Positions 38,182 through 49,389 of a stretch of 64,000 nucleotides of DNA are shown here, in pieces. How positions within the stretch are numbered: the stretch's first letter is position 1; each line of letters opens with the position of its first letter. The position numbers and the translations under genes are program-made. Source of the stretch: Halomonas sp. LR3S48. Its GTDB lineage: Bacteria > Pseudomonadota > Gammaproteobacteria > Pseudomonadales > Halomonadaceae. The notes beneath the pieces were generated by a model, which was not told where the DNA came from, did no database searches, and saw nothing but the letters and a program-made list of their open reading frames with translations. Location of the stretch: positions 2,790,001 to 2,854,000 of the forward strand of contig NZ_CP107009.1 of the NCBI RefSeq assembly GCF_025725665.1, written 5' to 3'.

Positions 38182-40764
38182 TCAGAGCCGATAGTGAGTG
38201 AATAGATCCCGGGCCTCATCGTGCACCTGCGGATCGCTGGAATCCTCCAGCAGCCGCCGCAACAGCGGACGAGCCCGCTCCACGTCGCCGCTCTCGAGTA
38301 GTTGGCGAGCTCGTTCCAGATCGTTGCGCTTGGAGGAGTCCAAAACAGCGCCATTATCGCGATCCAGCGGTGGGAAGGCTACCTCCTCCACCTCCCACTC
38401 GGCTTCCTCCTCCCGCTCGGCCGGGCGAGCGCCCGAATGCTCAGGGCCCTGCTTGGCATCCTGGATATCATCCATTAGCGGGAATTCGACGCTGGGCTGC
38501 ATGGGCGTCTCTTCGCGTGGCCGTGGTTCCGGCTCCAGAGCAGGAGGTTGGTAATCGATCGTGCGCCACTCTGTCGTCTCGCTACGCTCGGCGAGCGGGG
38601 CCTGCCTCGGAACCTCGGTTGGCGGCTCCTCGTCGTCAAGCTCATTCGACGCTTCGTCCCGTCGCGGCTCCTCCTGGGACGTCACTTTGTCCGACAGCGT
38701 GTCCTCGCGATCGACTGCATCAATGCGGGGGAAGTCGACCTGTGGCTGCTCGGTCGGAGCCGAAGGCGCCCCCTGCTCCGCAGCGTCCCCCTTCGGTTCA
38801 ACGACCTCCCGTCCCGTTGGCTGGACGCCACCTTGTAGCGGCCCATCACTGCTCGCAAGGGAGCCATTGCTGGGCGGCATGGGCTTATGCTTGGCCATTA
38901 GCCGACCTGCTTCGGCCACCAGCGTGGAGTCGCCTGTCTCGGCCAGCAATTGCGCTTCATGCTCTGCCGCCTGCTGGTTGCCTTGCTCCACGTGTACGTT
39001 GAGCAGCTTGAGGCGCAGATCGTGCCGCTCGGGGTTCCGGGCCAGGCCCGCCTCCAACAGCTCCCTGGCCTGATCGAAACGACCATAGGCCATGAAGATG
39101 TCTGCTTCGCTGATCGCTTCGGCCTGCGGCATGGTGGTACGCGGCACTTCTTCCTGATGGAAGCCTTCACTGACGGTCATGCCTGCGGCGATGGGCGGAA
39201 TCGGAGCAGTGGGAGCTCCTGGTGGCGGCGCCGTGTCGCCGACAGGAGGCGTGCCGTGAACCATGTTGGGCATGGTTCCACCTCCCATTGACGGCGCGAC
39301 ATCCTCGCGCCGACGGCGGCGAAGCCATAACCAGAGGCCCAGCAGAGCAGCCAGTCCTGCGCTGCCCAGGATGAGATTGCGATCAATGGACGCCGGGTAG
39401 ACCGCCCCCCACCAGGGCGCATCGGCAGGCGGCTCGCCCCCGCCTTGCACCACCGCGTTGCCAGGTGCGACACCCTCGGTGCCGGCACCATCTGCCAGCA
39501 GCGCGGTCAGTTGCTCGCGCATGGCCTCGACTTCCTCACGCAGCCCGCCAATCTCCTGCTGCAGGGCATCGCGTTCGGCCTGGACCTCTTCCAGCGCGGC
39601 ACGGCTCTCCTGCCAGCGCCGCTCGAACAACGCGAAGCGTGGATCGCTCTCCCCAAGGGCCAGCTCACCGGCACCAAACGTTGCCAACACGTCGGCATCG
39701 AGCGCTCCGGCGGTGCGACCATTCTCTTCCCCGACCGACGCGGCCACCTGACTACTCGCCTCGGTAACCAGGTCTTCGTCGCTGAGCAGCATGAGCCGTG
39801 GCGTCGCATCGGAATCATCACCGGGGAGGTTAGCCTCGGCATTGGCCCCGAACTCGGCTCGATCAGCCAGTTCTACCAGGGAAGACGAGGATTGAGCAGC
39901 CTCGCCAGCGGCGGATATCGCTGCCATGTCGACAGGCGTGGAAGGCCCCAACGGAACACGAGCGGGGGTGCCACTGCCACGACTGGCCCAGGCCTGATTC
40001 ATGGCCTGAACGATGCGCTCGGCCTCGGCGGCCGAGCGCGCGGCGATGGCCTCCCGAGCCGGCACGACCAGGGCATGGCCGGCGCGCATGGCGTTGATGT
40101 TACCCGAGGGAAAGACATCCGGATTGGCCTCGACCAGCGCCACCATCATCTGATTCATGCCGATACCGCTGTCGGGCCGCAGCCGCCCGGCTACCGACCA
40201 TAGGGTGTCGCCGCTGCCTACCCAGGCACGGTTATCCGCTTGCGCGCCGCTCGTGCGCGTGACGACTGGCCTGGAGGCGGCTTGGGATACAGGCTCAGGT
40301 GACGTAGCCGAGGGCCGCACTGTGGACTCGGCTTGGCGACTCGAGCCGTTGACCAGCACCGGCATGCTGTCGTAATCGGGTGGATCCAGCAGCAGCGTCA
40401 CCTCACGCAGTTGGCGGCCGGAGGGCCAATCGAAGCGTAGCAGCAGGTCCATCCAGGGCTCGCGTACAGGCCGCTCGCTGGCAAGTGTCACCACCCATTG
40501 CCCTTGGCGCACTTCCACTTCGGCCTTCACACTGGCCGCCAATGGCGTGCGAACGAGTCCCGCCGAATCAAATTCGCGAGACCCGGCCACGCTGACACGC
40601 AGCAGCTCGGGCTCGAGCCCGGCTGTATCGGTAAGCGGAATGACGGCGCGCAGCGGTGCATTGAGCGTAGAGCGCACATCAGCCTCTCCAACCCCTAGCG
40701 CCAGCGTTTGCGGACTCGCGGCCGACAGTGCCAACAGCAGGGCAAATGACAATTCACGTCTCAT
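38182..40764 (-). CDS. fimV: FimV/HubP-like polar landmark protein
   Basis: 860 residues: a signal peptide (RELSFALLLALSAASPQTLA), a FimV N-terminal beta domain (VRSTLNAPLRAVIPLTDTAG), a periplasmic LysM domain (about 180-255, GDTLWSVAGRLRPD), a coiled coil (about 378-420), one membrane segment (LILGSAGLAALLGLWLWLRR), TPR-like repeats in the cytoplasmic part and a FimV C-terminal motif (RARQLLESGDVERARPLLRR). HubP/FimV proteins organise cell-pole machinery including flagella, chemoreceptors and type IV pili. Its place between asd and truA is conserved. Confidence 0.92.
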   Translation of the reverse strand: MRRELSFALLLALSAASPQTLALGVGEADVRSTLNAPLRAVIPLTDTAGLEPELLRVSVAGSREFDSAGLVRTPLAASVKAEVEVRQGQWVVTLASERPVREPWMDLLLRFDWPSGRQLREVTLLLDPPDYDSMPVLVNGSSRQAESTVRPSATSPEPVSQAASRPVVTRTSGAQADNRAWVGSGDTLWSVAGRLRPDSGIGMNQMMVALVEANPDVFPSGNINAMRAGHALVVPAREAIAARSAAEAERIVQAMNQAWASRGSGTPARVPLGPSTPVDMAAISAAGEAAQSSSSLVELADRAEFGANAEANLPGDDSDATPRLMLLSDEDLVTEASSQVAASVGEENGRTAGALDADVLATFGAGELALGESDPRFALFERRWQESRAALEEVQAERDALQQEIGGLREEVEAMREQLTALLADGAGTEGVAPGNAVVQGGGEPPADAPWWGAVYPASIDRNLILGSAGLAALLGLWLWLRRRRREDVAPSMGGGTMPNMVHGTPPVGDTAPPPGAPTAPIPPIAAGMTVSEGFHQEEVPRTTMPQAEAISEADIFMAYGRFDQARELLEAGLARNPERHDLRLKLLNVHVEQGNQQAAEHEAQLLAETGDSTLVAEAGRLMAKHKPMPPSNGSLASSDGPLQGGVQPTGREVVEPKGDAAEQGAPSAPTEQPQVDFPRIDAVDREDTLSDKVTSQEEPRRDEASNELDDEEPPTEVPRQAPLAERSETTEWRTIDYQPPALEPEPRPREETPMQPSVEFPLMDDIQDAKQGPEHSGARPAEREEEAEWEVEEVAFPPLDRDNGAVLDSSKRNDLERARQLLESGDVERARPLLRRLLEDSSDPQVHDEARDLFTHYRL

Positions 40765-40933
40765 CGACTTCCCTTGCTTTTCCGCTTTCTTGTTGAAGCG
40801 TCCGTTTCTTAAGTGCTGGATTCAGAACATGATCAAATATGTAACATATCCTCGCGTGAACTGCCCGATGCCGTAGCAGCCATTTGGCTCAGCACCCGCC
40901 TCAGCCTTGCTGTCGCCAGGCCTAAAATGCAAA

Positions 40934-40963
40934 ACGGGACACCCCCCGCAGGAGATGCCCCGT
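40934..40963 (-). terminator. Terminator after asd
   Basis: On the minus strand an outer stem ACGGGGCA/TGTCCCGT (one G-U pair) with inner pairs, followed by TTTTGC, 21 bases after the asd stop. Confidence 0.7.
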
Positions 40964-40983
40964 CAATGGCAACTGCGAGAGGA

Positions 40984-42096
40984 TCACTGCTCGCGCAGGA
41001 TCTTCAGCATGCGCTTGAGTGGCTCGGCCGCCCCCCACAACAGTTGGTCGCCGGCCGTGAAGGCGGAGAGATACTCACCACCCATGTTCATTTTGCGCAG
41101 GCGACCCACCGGAACGCTCAAGGTGCCTGTAACGACCGAAGGCGTCAGCCCGGCAATGGTCGCTTCCTTGTCGTTGGGGATCACCTTGACCCACTCGTTG
41201 TGCTTGGCGATGCGCTCCTCGATTTCATCTATCGGCACATCTTTCTTCAACTTGATGGTAAAGGCCTGGCTGTGCGAGCGCATCGCACCGATGCGGACAC
41301 AGATGCCATCGATAGGAACCGGATTACCCTGGATCCCCAGGATCTTGTTGGTTTCGACGCTGCCCTTCCACTCCTCGCGGCTCTGGCCGTTATCCAGCTT
41401 GGTGTCGATCCAGGGCAACAGGCTGCCGGCCAACGGGGCGGTGAAGTTGTCGACCGGGAAGTCACCGCTACGCATGGCCTGCGTGACCTTGCGGTCGATA
41501 TCGAGAATGGCGCTAGCGGGATCGTCCAACTCGCTGGCGACGCTATCGCGCAGCGCCCCCATCTGGTTGAGCAGTTCACGCATGTGCTTGGCGCCGGAGC
41601 CCGAGGCGGCCTGATAGGTCATGGAGGTCATCCACTCGATCAGGTCGGCTTCGAACAGGCCACCCAGGCCCATCAGCATCAAGCTGACGGTACAGTTGCC
41701 GCCGACGAAGGTCTTGGCACCGCGCGCCAGTTGATCGTCGATCACCTTGCGGTTGACCGGATCGAGCACGATGGTCGCCTCGTCCTCCATGCGCAGGGTG
41801 CTGGCGGCATCGATCCAGTAACCCTTCCAGCCGCCGCCGCGCAGGTCACCGTAGACCTGCTTGGTATAGTCGCCGCCCTGGCAGGTGATCACCACATCCA
41901 GCGCCTTGAGCTCGTCGATGTCGGTGGCATCCTTGAGCGGAGGTACGTCCACGCCGATGTCGGGACCGGGTTTGCCGACCTGGGAGGTGGTGAAGAAGAT
42001 CGGCTCGATGCCGTCGAAGTCTCCATCCTCCTGCATGCGCTGCATGAGTACCGAGCCCACCATGCCACGCCATCCGACGAAACCGACTTTCAACAT
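40984..42096 (-). CDS. asd: Asd, aspartate-semialdehyde dehydrogenase
   Basis: Reduces aspartyl phosphate to the semialdehyde, the branch to lysine/diaminopimelate, threonine and methionine. The 370 residues show the NADP-binding [13 protein letters not shown], catalytic Cys in [17 protein letters not shown] and the substrate site [13 protein letters not shown]. The ATG at 42096 has AGGAGG upstream. Placement between leuB and fimV matches Pseudomonas. A good terminator follows, so fimV is likely transcribed separately. Confidence 0.97.
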   Translation of the reverse strand: MLKVGFVGWRGMVGSVLMQRMQEDGDFDGIEPIFFTTSQVGKPGPDIGVDVPPLKDATDIDELKALDVVITCQGGDYTKQVYGDLRGGGWKGYWIDAASTLRMEDEATIVLDPVNRKVIDDQLARGAKTFVGGNCTVSLMLMGLGGLFEADLIEWMTSMTYQAASGSGAKHMRELLNQMGALRDSVASELDDPASAILDIDRKVTQAMRSGDFPVDNFTAPLAGSLLPWIDTKLDNGQSREEWKGSVETNKILGIQGNPVPIDGICVRIGAMRSHSQAFTIKLKKDVPIDEIEERIAKHNEWVKVIPNDKEATIAGLTPSVVTGTLSVPVGRLRKMNMGGEYLSAFTAGDQLLWGAAEPLKRMLKILREQ

Positions 42097-42199
42097 GTGA
42101 AGTCCTCCTGGAAAGAATGAGGCCAATAGTATACATGACCCGGGCCCACCTCGCAGGCGGGCCCGGGCCCAGGGCAACGACAGCGGTCTGTTATCGCGT

Positions 42200-43279
<1,080 letters not shown>

Positions 43280-43332
43280 GTGTTGTTCAATCCTTGTGCT
43301 TGCCTTTCTCGAGCGATGGCGGCGGGCTGTAC

Positions 43333-43423
43333 GGCGACAGGCCTGCGAGGAGGCGCTGTGAACCCATCCCTGGGCGCTACTTTTGCCATCCATGGCAAAA
43401 GACCTCCTCTCCGACCTGTCCCC
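43333..43423. repeat. REP-like palindromic intergenic element, copy 1
   Basis: Between leuD and leuB. The outer arms are GGCGACAGG (43333) and CCTGTCCCC (43415-43423), the inner arms GAGGAGG and CCTCCTC, with an extra internal palindrome TTTTGCCATCCATGGCAAAA. The core GAGGAGGCGCTGTGAA is shared with the second copy at 45677. It is likely a dispersed Halomonas intergenic element of the REP/BIME kind; this last statement is inference. Confidence 0.7.
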
Positions 43424-43499
43424 TACGCCCTTCAATTCACGGTTGGTCAATCCGTTCCCGGATCAGCCCCTCCAGTGACAGATGCAAAGTTAAGAGCGG

Positions 43500-44153
43500 T
43501 CAGACCTGAGCGCTATCGCGGAACAGCCACGGCCGCTCGGCGCGATGGCGCTGTTCGAAGGCACGAATGGCATCTTCATCCTGCAGAGTGATGCCAATGT
43601 CGTCGAGCCCCTCGAGCAGGCAGTGCTTGCGGAAACCATCGACCTCGAACTCGAGGATCTCACCCGAGGGCGTGATCACCCGCTGGTTCTCGAGATCCAC
43701 ATCCAGGCGATAGCCTTCGTTGGCGTCCACTTCGCGGAACAGCCGATCGATTGTCTCCTCGGGCAAGGTGATCAGCAGCAGGCCGTTCTTGAAGGCGTTA
43801 TTGTAGAAGATGTCGGCGAAGCTCGGCGCGATCACCACGCGGAAGCCGAAGTCTTCCAGCGCCCAGGGCGCGTGCTCACGAGAGCTGCCGCAGCCGAAGT
43901 TACGGCGCGTCAGCAGCACGCTGGCACCCTGGTAGCGCGACTGGTTGAGCACGAAATCGGGATTGAGTGGGCGCTGCGAGCAGTCCTGCCCCGGCTGCCC
44001 TTCGTCGAGATAGCGCAGCTCGTCGAACAGGTTGACGCCGAAGCCGGTGCGCTTGATCGATTTCAAGAACTGCTTGGGGATGATCAGGTCGGTATCGACG
44101 TTGGCCCGGTCGAGTGGTGCAACGATGCCTTGGGTGCGTTCGAACTTTCTCAT
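43500..44153 (-). CDS. leuD: LeuD, isopropylmalate isomerase small subunit
   Basis: Small subunit of the 2-/3-isopropylmalate isomerase. The 217 residues show [18 protein letters not shown] at the N-terminus and the swivel-domain motif [20 protein letters not shown]. The start is 3 bases after the leuC stop (44157), so leuC and leuD are coupled. The gap to leuB (220 bases) holds the REP-like element. Confidence 0.97.
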   Translation of the reverse strand: MRKFERTQGIVAPLDRANVDTDLIIPKQFLKSIKRTGFGVNLFDELRYLDEGQPGQDCSQRPLNPDFVLNQSRYQGASVLLTRRNFGCGSSREHAPWALEDFGFRVVIAPSFADIFYNNAFKNGLLLITLPEETIDRLFREVDANEGYRLDVDLENQRVITPSGEILEFEVDGFRKHCLLEGLDDIGITLQDEDAIRAFEQRHRAERPWLFRDSAQV

Positions 44154-44156
44154 GGC

Positions 44157-45602
44157 TCAAGCCTCCTCTGCGACGGGCTGGGCGCCGAAACTACGTACAT
44201 CAACGAAGTGACCGGCAATGGCGGCGGCGGCGGCCATGGCCGGGCTGACCAGGTGGGTACGCCCGCCGTAGCCCTGTCGCCCCTCGAAGTTGCGGTTCGA
44301 GGTGGAGGCGCAGTGCTCGCCGGCGCCGAGCTTGTCGGCGTTCATCGCCAGGCACATGGAACAGCCCGGCTCGCGCCACTCGAAGCCCGCTTCGACGAAA
44401 ATCTTGTCGAGCCCTTCAGCCTCGGCTTGCCGCTTCACCAGGCCGGAGCCTGGTACCACCATGGCGAGCTTGATGGAGTCGGCCACCTTCTTGCCGCGCG
44501 CCACCTTGGCCGCCTCGCGTAGGTCCTCGATGCGCGAGTTGGTGCACGAGCCAATGAACACCTTGTCGAGCCTGATGTCGGTGATCTTCTGCTTGGGCGC
44601 GAGGCCCATGTACTCCAGTGCACGGGTGTAGCCGCGCTTGACGGTGTCATCGTCCTGCTCGGCGGGGTCGGGCACTGCGCCGGAGATACCGGTGACCATC
44701 TCGGGGCTGGTGCCCCAGCTCACCTGGGGTTCGATCTCGGCGGCGTCCAGCGTCACCACCTTGTCGAACTGCGCATCGGGGTCGGACACCAGGTTGCGCC
44801 AGTCGGCCACGGCGGCCTGCCACTGTTCGCCCTTCGGAGCGAAGGGGCGCTCGGCGAGATACTCGATGGTGGTATCGTCCACCGCGATCAGGCCGACTCG
44901 GGCGCCGGCTTCGATGGCCATGTTGCACACCGTCATGCGCCCCTCCATGGAGAGGTCACGAATGGCGCTGCCGGCGAACTCGATGGCATAGCCGGTACCG
45001 CCGGCGGTGCCGATGCGGCCGATGATGGCCAGCACGACATCCTTGGCGGTGACGCCGGTGCCGAGCTTGCCCTCGACACGCACCTGCATGTTCTTCATCT
45101 TCTGGGCCAGCAGGCACTGGGTGGCGAGCACGTGCTCGACCTCGGAGGTGCCGATACCGTGGGCCAGCGCGGCGAAGGCACCATGGGTGGCGGTGTGGGA
45201 GTCACCGCAGACCACGGTCATGCCCGGAAGAGTGGCGCCCTGCTCCGGCCCTACCACGTGGACGATGCCCTGGCGCGGGTCGTTGATCTTGAACTCCTCG
45301 ATGCCGAACTCGACGCAGTTGTCGTCGAGCGTCTGCACCTGGATCAGCGACACCGGGTCCTTGATGCCGGCGTTGCCCTCAGCACGTTCCTTCACGGTGG
45401 TCGGCACGTTGTGATCCGGCGTGGCCAGGTTGGCGTCGAGCCGCCAGGGCTTGCGACCGGCCAGGCGCAGCCCCTCGAAAGCCTGCGGCGAGGTCACTTC
45501 GTGCAGCAGTTGCCGGTCGATGTAGATCAGTGCGGTGCCGTCGTCGCGCTCCTTCACAAGGTGCTGCGACCACAGCTTGTCGTAAAGTGTCTGGCCTGCC
45601 AT
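44157..45602 (-). CDS. leuC: LeuC, isopropylmalate isomerase large subunit
   Basis: Large, [4Fe-4S] subunit. In 481 residues the three cluster Cys are in [12 protein letters not shown] and GCSMCLAMN, with the aconitase-family blocks [20 protein letters not shown] and [15 protein letters not shown]. First gene of a leuC-leuD-leuB order. A LysR regulator is divergent 299 bases upstream and is the probable activator; a REP-like element lies between them. Confidence 0.97.
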   Translation of the reverse strand: MAGQTLYDKLWSQHLVKERDDGTALIYIDRQLLHEVTSPQAFEGLRLAGRKPWRLDANLATPDHNVPTTVKERAEGNAGIKDPVSLIQVQTLDDNCVEFGIEEFKINDPRQGIVHVVGPEQGATLPGMTVVCGDSHTATHGAFAALAHGIGTSEVEHVLATQCLLAQKMKNMQVRVEGKLGTGVTAKDVVLAIIGRIGTAGGTGYAIEFAGSAIRDLSMEGRMTVCNMAIEAGARVGLIAVDDTTIEYLAERPFAPKGEQWQAAVADWRNLVSDPDAQFDKVVTLDAAEIEPQVSWGTSPEMVTGISGAVPDPAEQDDDTVKRGYTRALEYMGLAPKQKITDIRLDKVFIGSCTNSRIEDLREAAKVARGKKVADSIKLAMVVPGSGLVKRQAEAEGLDKIFVEAGFEWREPGCSMCLAMNADKLGAGEHCASTSNRNFEGRQGYGGRTHLVSPAMAAAAAIAGHFVDVRSFGAQPVAEEA

Positions 45603-45676
45603 ATCGTTCTCCCGGGCTCTGTGGCCCTTTTCCTCATGCGGTCGGTCCGAGCTGCCCCCAATGCCACGGCTGTTCC

Positions 45677-45749
45677 GGCGACAGGCCCCGAAGTGTCAGA
45701 CCATCGAGGAGGCGCTGTGAATACTGGACCTCCTCTGTGGCCTGTCCCC
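45677..45749. repeat. REP-like palindromic intergenic element, copy 2
   Basis: In the leuC-lysR gap. The arms GGCGACAGG (45677-45685) and CCTGTCCCC (45741-45749) with inner GAGGAGG and CCTCCTC match copy 1 at 43333, as does the core GAGGAGGCGCTGTGAA. The central part is shorter and lacks the TTTTGCC palindrome. Confidence 0.7.
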
Positions 45750-45900
45750 GACGCCGCTCACGCTGCAGCAACCGCCAAGCTCTCGGTACTGGTTGTTCTC
45801 ACTGACTCTCTTGAGTGTCATCAAGTCTTGCGCGGCTCGCCCATAAAAGCAATTCATGTTATTTATTCATTGGATTCCACAAAGGAATACAAGAGAGACG

Positions 45901-46791
45901 ATGGATACCCAAAGCCTGCAGGCCTTCCTCGCCGTGGCCGACAGCGCCAGCTTCTCGCGCGCCGCGGAGCAGCTGCACCTGACCCAGCCGGCGGTCTCCA
46001 AGCGCATCGCCACGTTGGAGGATCAGATCGGCGCCCGTCTGTTCGACCGCATCGGCCGCCGCGTCACGTTGACCGAGGCCGGCCAGGTACTGCTGCCCCG
46101 GGCGCGGCAGATTCTGGTCATGGTGGATGACAGTCGCCGTGCGCTGGTCAACCTGACGGGTGATGTTGGTGGTAGCCTGACCCTCGCCACCAGCCACCAT
46201 ATCGGCTTGCATCGCCTGCCGCCGCTGCTCAAGGCTTACACCCGCACCCATCCCGAGGTGCGCATGGACCTGCGCTTCCTCGACTCCGAACAGGCCTATC
46301 AAGGCGTGCTTGACGGAGAACTGGAAATCGCCGTAGTCACGCTGGCGCCACACCCGGACCCTCAGCTCGAGGTGGTACCCGTATGGGACGATCGCATGTG
46401 CTTCGTCTGCTCCCACGACCACCCCCTGGCCGAACGGGAGCGGCTATCGTTGCATGAGCTATGCACCTTCGATGCGGTGCTGCCCGGCCCCATGACCTTC
46501 ACTCGTACCTTGATCGAGTCGCGCTTCGCGGCCGCCGGCCTTACGCTACCCGTGGCGCTGGCCACCAACTATCTCGAAACCCTGAAGATGATGACTTCCA
46601 TTGGCCTGGGCTGGAGTCTGCTGCCAGAGCGGCTGGTGGCTGGCGAACTGCACGAGCTAGAGGTGGAACATCCGCCCATCCATCGCTCCTTGGGCTATCT
46701 GGTGCACCGAAGTCGCACCCTCTCCAATGCCGCACGGGCAATGCTGGCACTGTTGGAAGAGGCGCGTGATACAGCGAGTCGCCGAACATGA
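45901..46791 (+). CDS. LysR-family regulator, divergent from leuCDB
   Basis: 296 residues: N-terminal winged HTH (SFSRAAEQLHLTQPAVSKRIATLE, with 18-42 as the recognition unit) and a periplasmic-binding-like effector domain from about 90. The ATG at 45901 follows AAGAGAGACG. Its divergent position from leuC with a 299-base gap is the standard LysR arrangement, so leucine-operon control with 2-isopropylmalate as inducer, as in related bacteria, is likely but inferred. It also runs toward the unrelated membrane-protein gene at 46851. Confidence 0.9.
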   Translation: MDTQSLQAFLAVADSASFSRAAEQLHLTQPAVSKRIATLEDQIGARLFDRIGRRVTLTEAGQVLLPRARQILVMVDDSRRALVNLTGDVGGSLTLATSHHIGLHRLPPLLKAYTRTHPEVRMDLRFLDSEQAYQGVLDGELEIAVVTLAPHPDPQLEVVPVWDDRMCFVCSHDHPLAERERLSLHELCTFDAVLPGPMTFTRTLIESRFAAAGLTLPVALATNYLETLKMMTSIGLGWSLLPERLVAGELHELEVEHPPIHRSLGYLVHRSRTLSNAARAMLALLEEARDTASRRT

Positions 46792-46850
46792 GGAAACATT
46801 GTTAGACTGCTCACAATAATTTTCGACTCCACCTGGAGCCTTACACCATC

Positions 46851-48182
46851 GTGTCCTCTCCCGACTCTCCCGCCACATCGACACGCCATGCCCTGGCGGG
46901 CGTGCTGATTCTGCTTGGGTTGGTGCAGCAGATCCTCGGTTTTGCCGGGGCGTTACCTCTTCCGCACGGGGTCGGCTACGCCCTGTGGCTGGCGACTCTG
47001 CTGCTATGGCGGGACATTCCACACCGCACCCGCTGGCAAGCCGGAGCGCTGGCCGTCATCGGACTGGGACTGCTGGTGATTGCACGCTGGCACTATGGCG
47101 CGCAAATCGCCTGGCCCGCAGTCACCAGCGGTAACACCTATGTGGTGGCGATGCTGGTAGGGGTCAGTTTCATCGGACTGATCGGCAACCGCAGCGGCTC
47201 GTCGCGCCCGCTCGGTCGGCCGATAACGGGGCGCCGGGGCACCCTGGGCACCTGGCTCGGGGTCCATCTGCTCGGCACCATTCTCAATCTGTCGACGGTG
47301 TTCATGATCGGCGACCGCCTCGCCCGGCGCGGCCCATTGACGACGCCTCAGTTGCTGGCACTCAACAGGGGGCTTTCCAGCGCTGCGCTTTGGTCGCCCT
47401 TCTTCGCTTCCATGGGTGTGGTGATGACCCTGGCGCCGGGCATGGAGTACTCGCGCATTCTCGCAGTGGGGCTGCCGCTGGCGCTTGTCAGCGGCGTTCT
47501 CACCACGCTGGAACTGTCGCACCGCTTCGACCTCGCCGATGTGGCGGGCTTTTCGCTTTCGCCGCGCAGCCTGCTGATGCCGGTCGCCATGGCGGCTTTA
47601 GTGATGCTGTTCCATTACCAGCTCACGCCTGCGCTTGGCATCGTCAGCATCATCACTTTCCTGCTGCCGGCGGTGGCCTTGGCCAGCAACCTGCCAGCGG
47701 GAGCCCGCTGGACACTGCGACGCGTGCGCCAGCATACGCTGATACGCCTGCCGGCCATGCGCGGCGAGATCGCCCTGTTTCTCTCCGCCGGACTGCTGAC
47801 TCTGGGGCTTTCGACCCTGGTGGGCGCCGCCACGGGCAGTGAGTGGAAGCTGTTCGCCCGCTTCGGCCCCGCTCAGGCAGTCATCAGCTTCCTCGCGATC
47901 GTGGCCAGTGCCGTGGCGGGGCTGCATCCGATCATCGGCGTCTCGGTACTCGCTTCGACACTCGACCTGAGCGGCAACGAGCAGACCCTGTTCGCCTTCA
48001 CTGCCCTCGCCTCGTGGGCGGTGGGCACCTCGGTGGGGCCACTGTCGGGCATCAACCTGTCACTGCAGGGCCGCTACGGCGTCAGCGGTTACCGCATGAT
48101 GCGCCATAACCTTGGCTATGCTCTCGCTATCAGTACTCTGGTGGTGATCGTCATCATGATCATGGGCGGCATATCGGCATGA
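46851..48182 (+). CDS. Polytopic membrane protein of unknown family
   Basis: 443 residues with about 11-12 hydrophobic segments spread over the whole length, few charges between them, and two Gly/Ser-rich loops (GNRSGSSRPLGRP, and WAVGTSVGPLSGINLSL near the C-terminus, which resembles transporter substrate loops). The GTG start has GGAG 14 bases upstream, so the start is uncertain. I do not recognise a specific family; a permease is the best guess. It lies after the LysR gene and may be its second target. Confidence 0.75.
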   Translation: MSSPDSPATSTRHALAGVLILLGLVQQILGFAGALPLPHGVGYALWLATLLLWRDIPHRTRWQAGALAVIGLGLLVIARWHYGAQIAWPAVTSGNTYVVAMLVGVSFIGLIGNRSGSSRPLGRPITGRRGTLGTWLGVHLLGTILNLSTVFMIGDRLARRGPLTTPQLLALNRGLSSAALWSPFFASMGVVMTLAPGMEYSRILAVGLPLALVSGVLTTLELSHRFDLADVAGFSLSPRSLLMPVAMAALVMLFHYQLTPALGIVSIITFLLPAVALASNLPAGARWTLRRVRQHTLIRLPAMRGEIALFLSAGLLTLGLSTLVGAATGSEWKLFARFGPAQAVISFLAIVASAVAGLHPIIGVSVLASTLDLSGNEQTLFAFTALASWAVGTSVGPLSGINLSLQGRYGVSGYRMMRHNLGYALAISTLVVIVIMIMGGISA

Positions 48183-48249
48183 GCTGAACCGGTATCATAA
48201 GGTCGAACAGCGACCGAAGTTTTTCCCGAATGAAACAAACCATGGGCAT

Positions 48250-49380
48250 TCAGGCGTAATCTTCGACAACATCCTTTACGCTTCGATAACTTGGGAAAAA
48301 ATGGGGGTTGAGGGCCATGCCTCGTTCATTTGCGACAGCCGCAGCATATTTCTCCAACTTTTCGTAAGCGCCAGGGTCGATGATGATCTGCGCAACTTTA
48401 TAAGGTAACTTCAACGGTGAAAAACCTGTTTTGAAATACATCAATTCGTCGTTGCATCCTCCCACCCCCCCCCCCAGCATGAGCCACTCGGCACCCTGCT
48501 CAGTGGCATATATGCGCACCTTGTCATGAAGTAGTTTACTAGGGGCAAAACGGTAAAATCCTGGCAAGGTTCCTCCCAGATGATACTGGACGAACTTGCC
48601 GGTATGCATAAAGATGCCAGCACAAACCATGCGATTCTCAATAAAGACCCCGTACATTCTTGCACTAAAGTCCTTGGCGGAAAAAAGCGCCTCGCAATAC
48701 TCCCTTCCGAAGAAGTAATATTCTTTCGCTCCTCGATGGCTCATGGTCTCTTTATAAATCGCCATAAATTCATCGAGATATGATTCCGAATCCACCTCCC
48801 TGCACTCCGCCCCCATTTTTTCCAGCTTCTTTATTCCTCTTTTCAAGCTGTTTCTGTAATTCAACCTCTGTCCTTCCATAGACTCGCGAAGATCAATAGG
48901 AACGGTATCGCCGAGCGTTCTTATTTCACCAAGACCAGCCAGTACCGAAGCAGTATCCAGAAAAGGGTTCAACCGTGCAAAGATAGAAACAATGCCGTGC
49001 TCGCCACACCACATCTCGATACAACGTGACCATATTTTTTTATCAAAATCACTAACACCTCCCTTTGTTAGTGGCCCCGGATAACCGTACGTAGAAGTTA
49101 AATCTTTCCACTGTCTACCGTTTGCCTTAAAAGAACGCAGCAGTAACGGCCAGACAATAACGCCACCGCGCCCCTTATACGTAAACAGCAAAGGGCTTCC
49201 TTCTCTATTTTTTCGGCTGAGCTCATGAAAATCCCATGTATGATAACAATCATATTCTCCGACATCCTGAAGCGCCCTCCTCCACCCATCTTCTTCAGTA
49301 CTTACTTGAAAAGAATACTTATCGCGCTGAAGAAACTGGTCTTTATTATCGCCCATGTAAAGATCACAATGAGACATCAT
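48250..49380 (-). CDS. FemAB/GNAT-like transferase with poly-G tracts
   Basis: 376 residues. The middle and C-terminal part read as a GNAT/FemAB fold: RLNYRNSLKRGIKKLEKMGA (about 170-190), DEFMAIYKETMSHRGAKEYYF, GIFMHTGKFVQYHLGGTLPG, FAPSKLLHDKVRIYATEQGA and the conserved LGGG with WLML before it. Such enzymes move aminoacyl groups or amino sugars onto cell-wall or polysaccharide precursors. A G11 run (48465-48475) codes the LGGG, and a G9 run sits against the double ATG start (49381-49389). Loss or gain of one G in the G11 run ends the protein after about 10 or 20 codons. AT-richer than the flanks. Last gene of a three-gene cassette. Confidence 0.72.
   Translation of the reverse strand: MMSHCDLYMGDNKDQFLQRDKYSFQVSTEEDGWRRALQDVGEYDCYHTWDFHELSRKNREGSPLLFTYKGRGGVIVWPLLLRSFKANGRQWKDLTSTYGYPGPLTKGGVSDFDKKIWSRCIEMWCGEHGIVSIFARLNPFLDTASVLAGLGEIRTLGDTVPIDLRESMEGQRLNYRNSLKRGIKKLEKMGAECREVDSESYLDEFMAIYKETMSHRGAKEYYFFGREYCEALFSAKDFSARMYGVFIENRMVCAGIFMHTGKFVQYHLGGTLPGFYRFAPSKLLHDKVRIYATEQGAEWLMLGGGVGGCNDELMYFKTGFSPLKLPYKVAQIIIDPGAYEKLEKYAAAVANERGMALNPHFFPSYRSVKDVVEDYA
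48465..48475 (-). repeat. Intragenic poly-G tract (G11)
   Basis: Eleven consecutive C on the plus strand, so G11 in the coding strand of the FemAB-like gene, read as CTG GGG GGG GGG GTG. The frame is intact in this assembly. With 10 G the frame reads WEDATTN and stops. Confidence 0.9.
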
Positions 49381-49389
49381 CCCCCCCCC
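49381..49389 (-). repeat. Poly-G tract at the start codon (G9)
   Basis: Nine consecutive C on the plus strand, G9 in the coding strand, directly against the ATGATG start of the FemAB-like gene. It occupies the ribosome-binding-site position, so length changes would alter start spacing. Confidence 0.88.
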
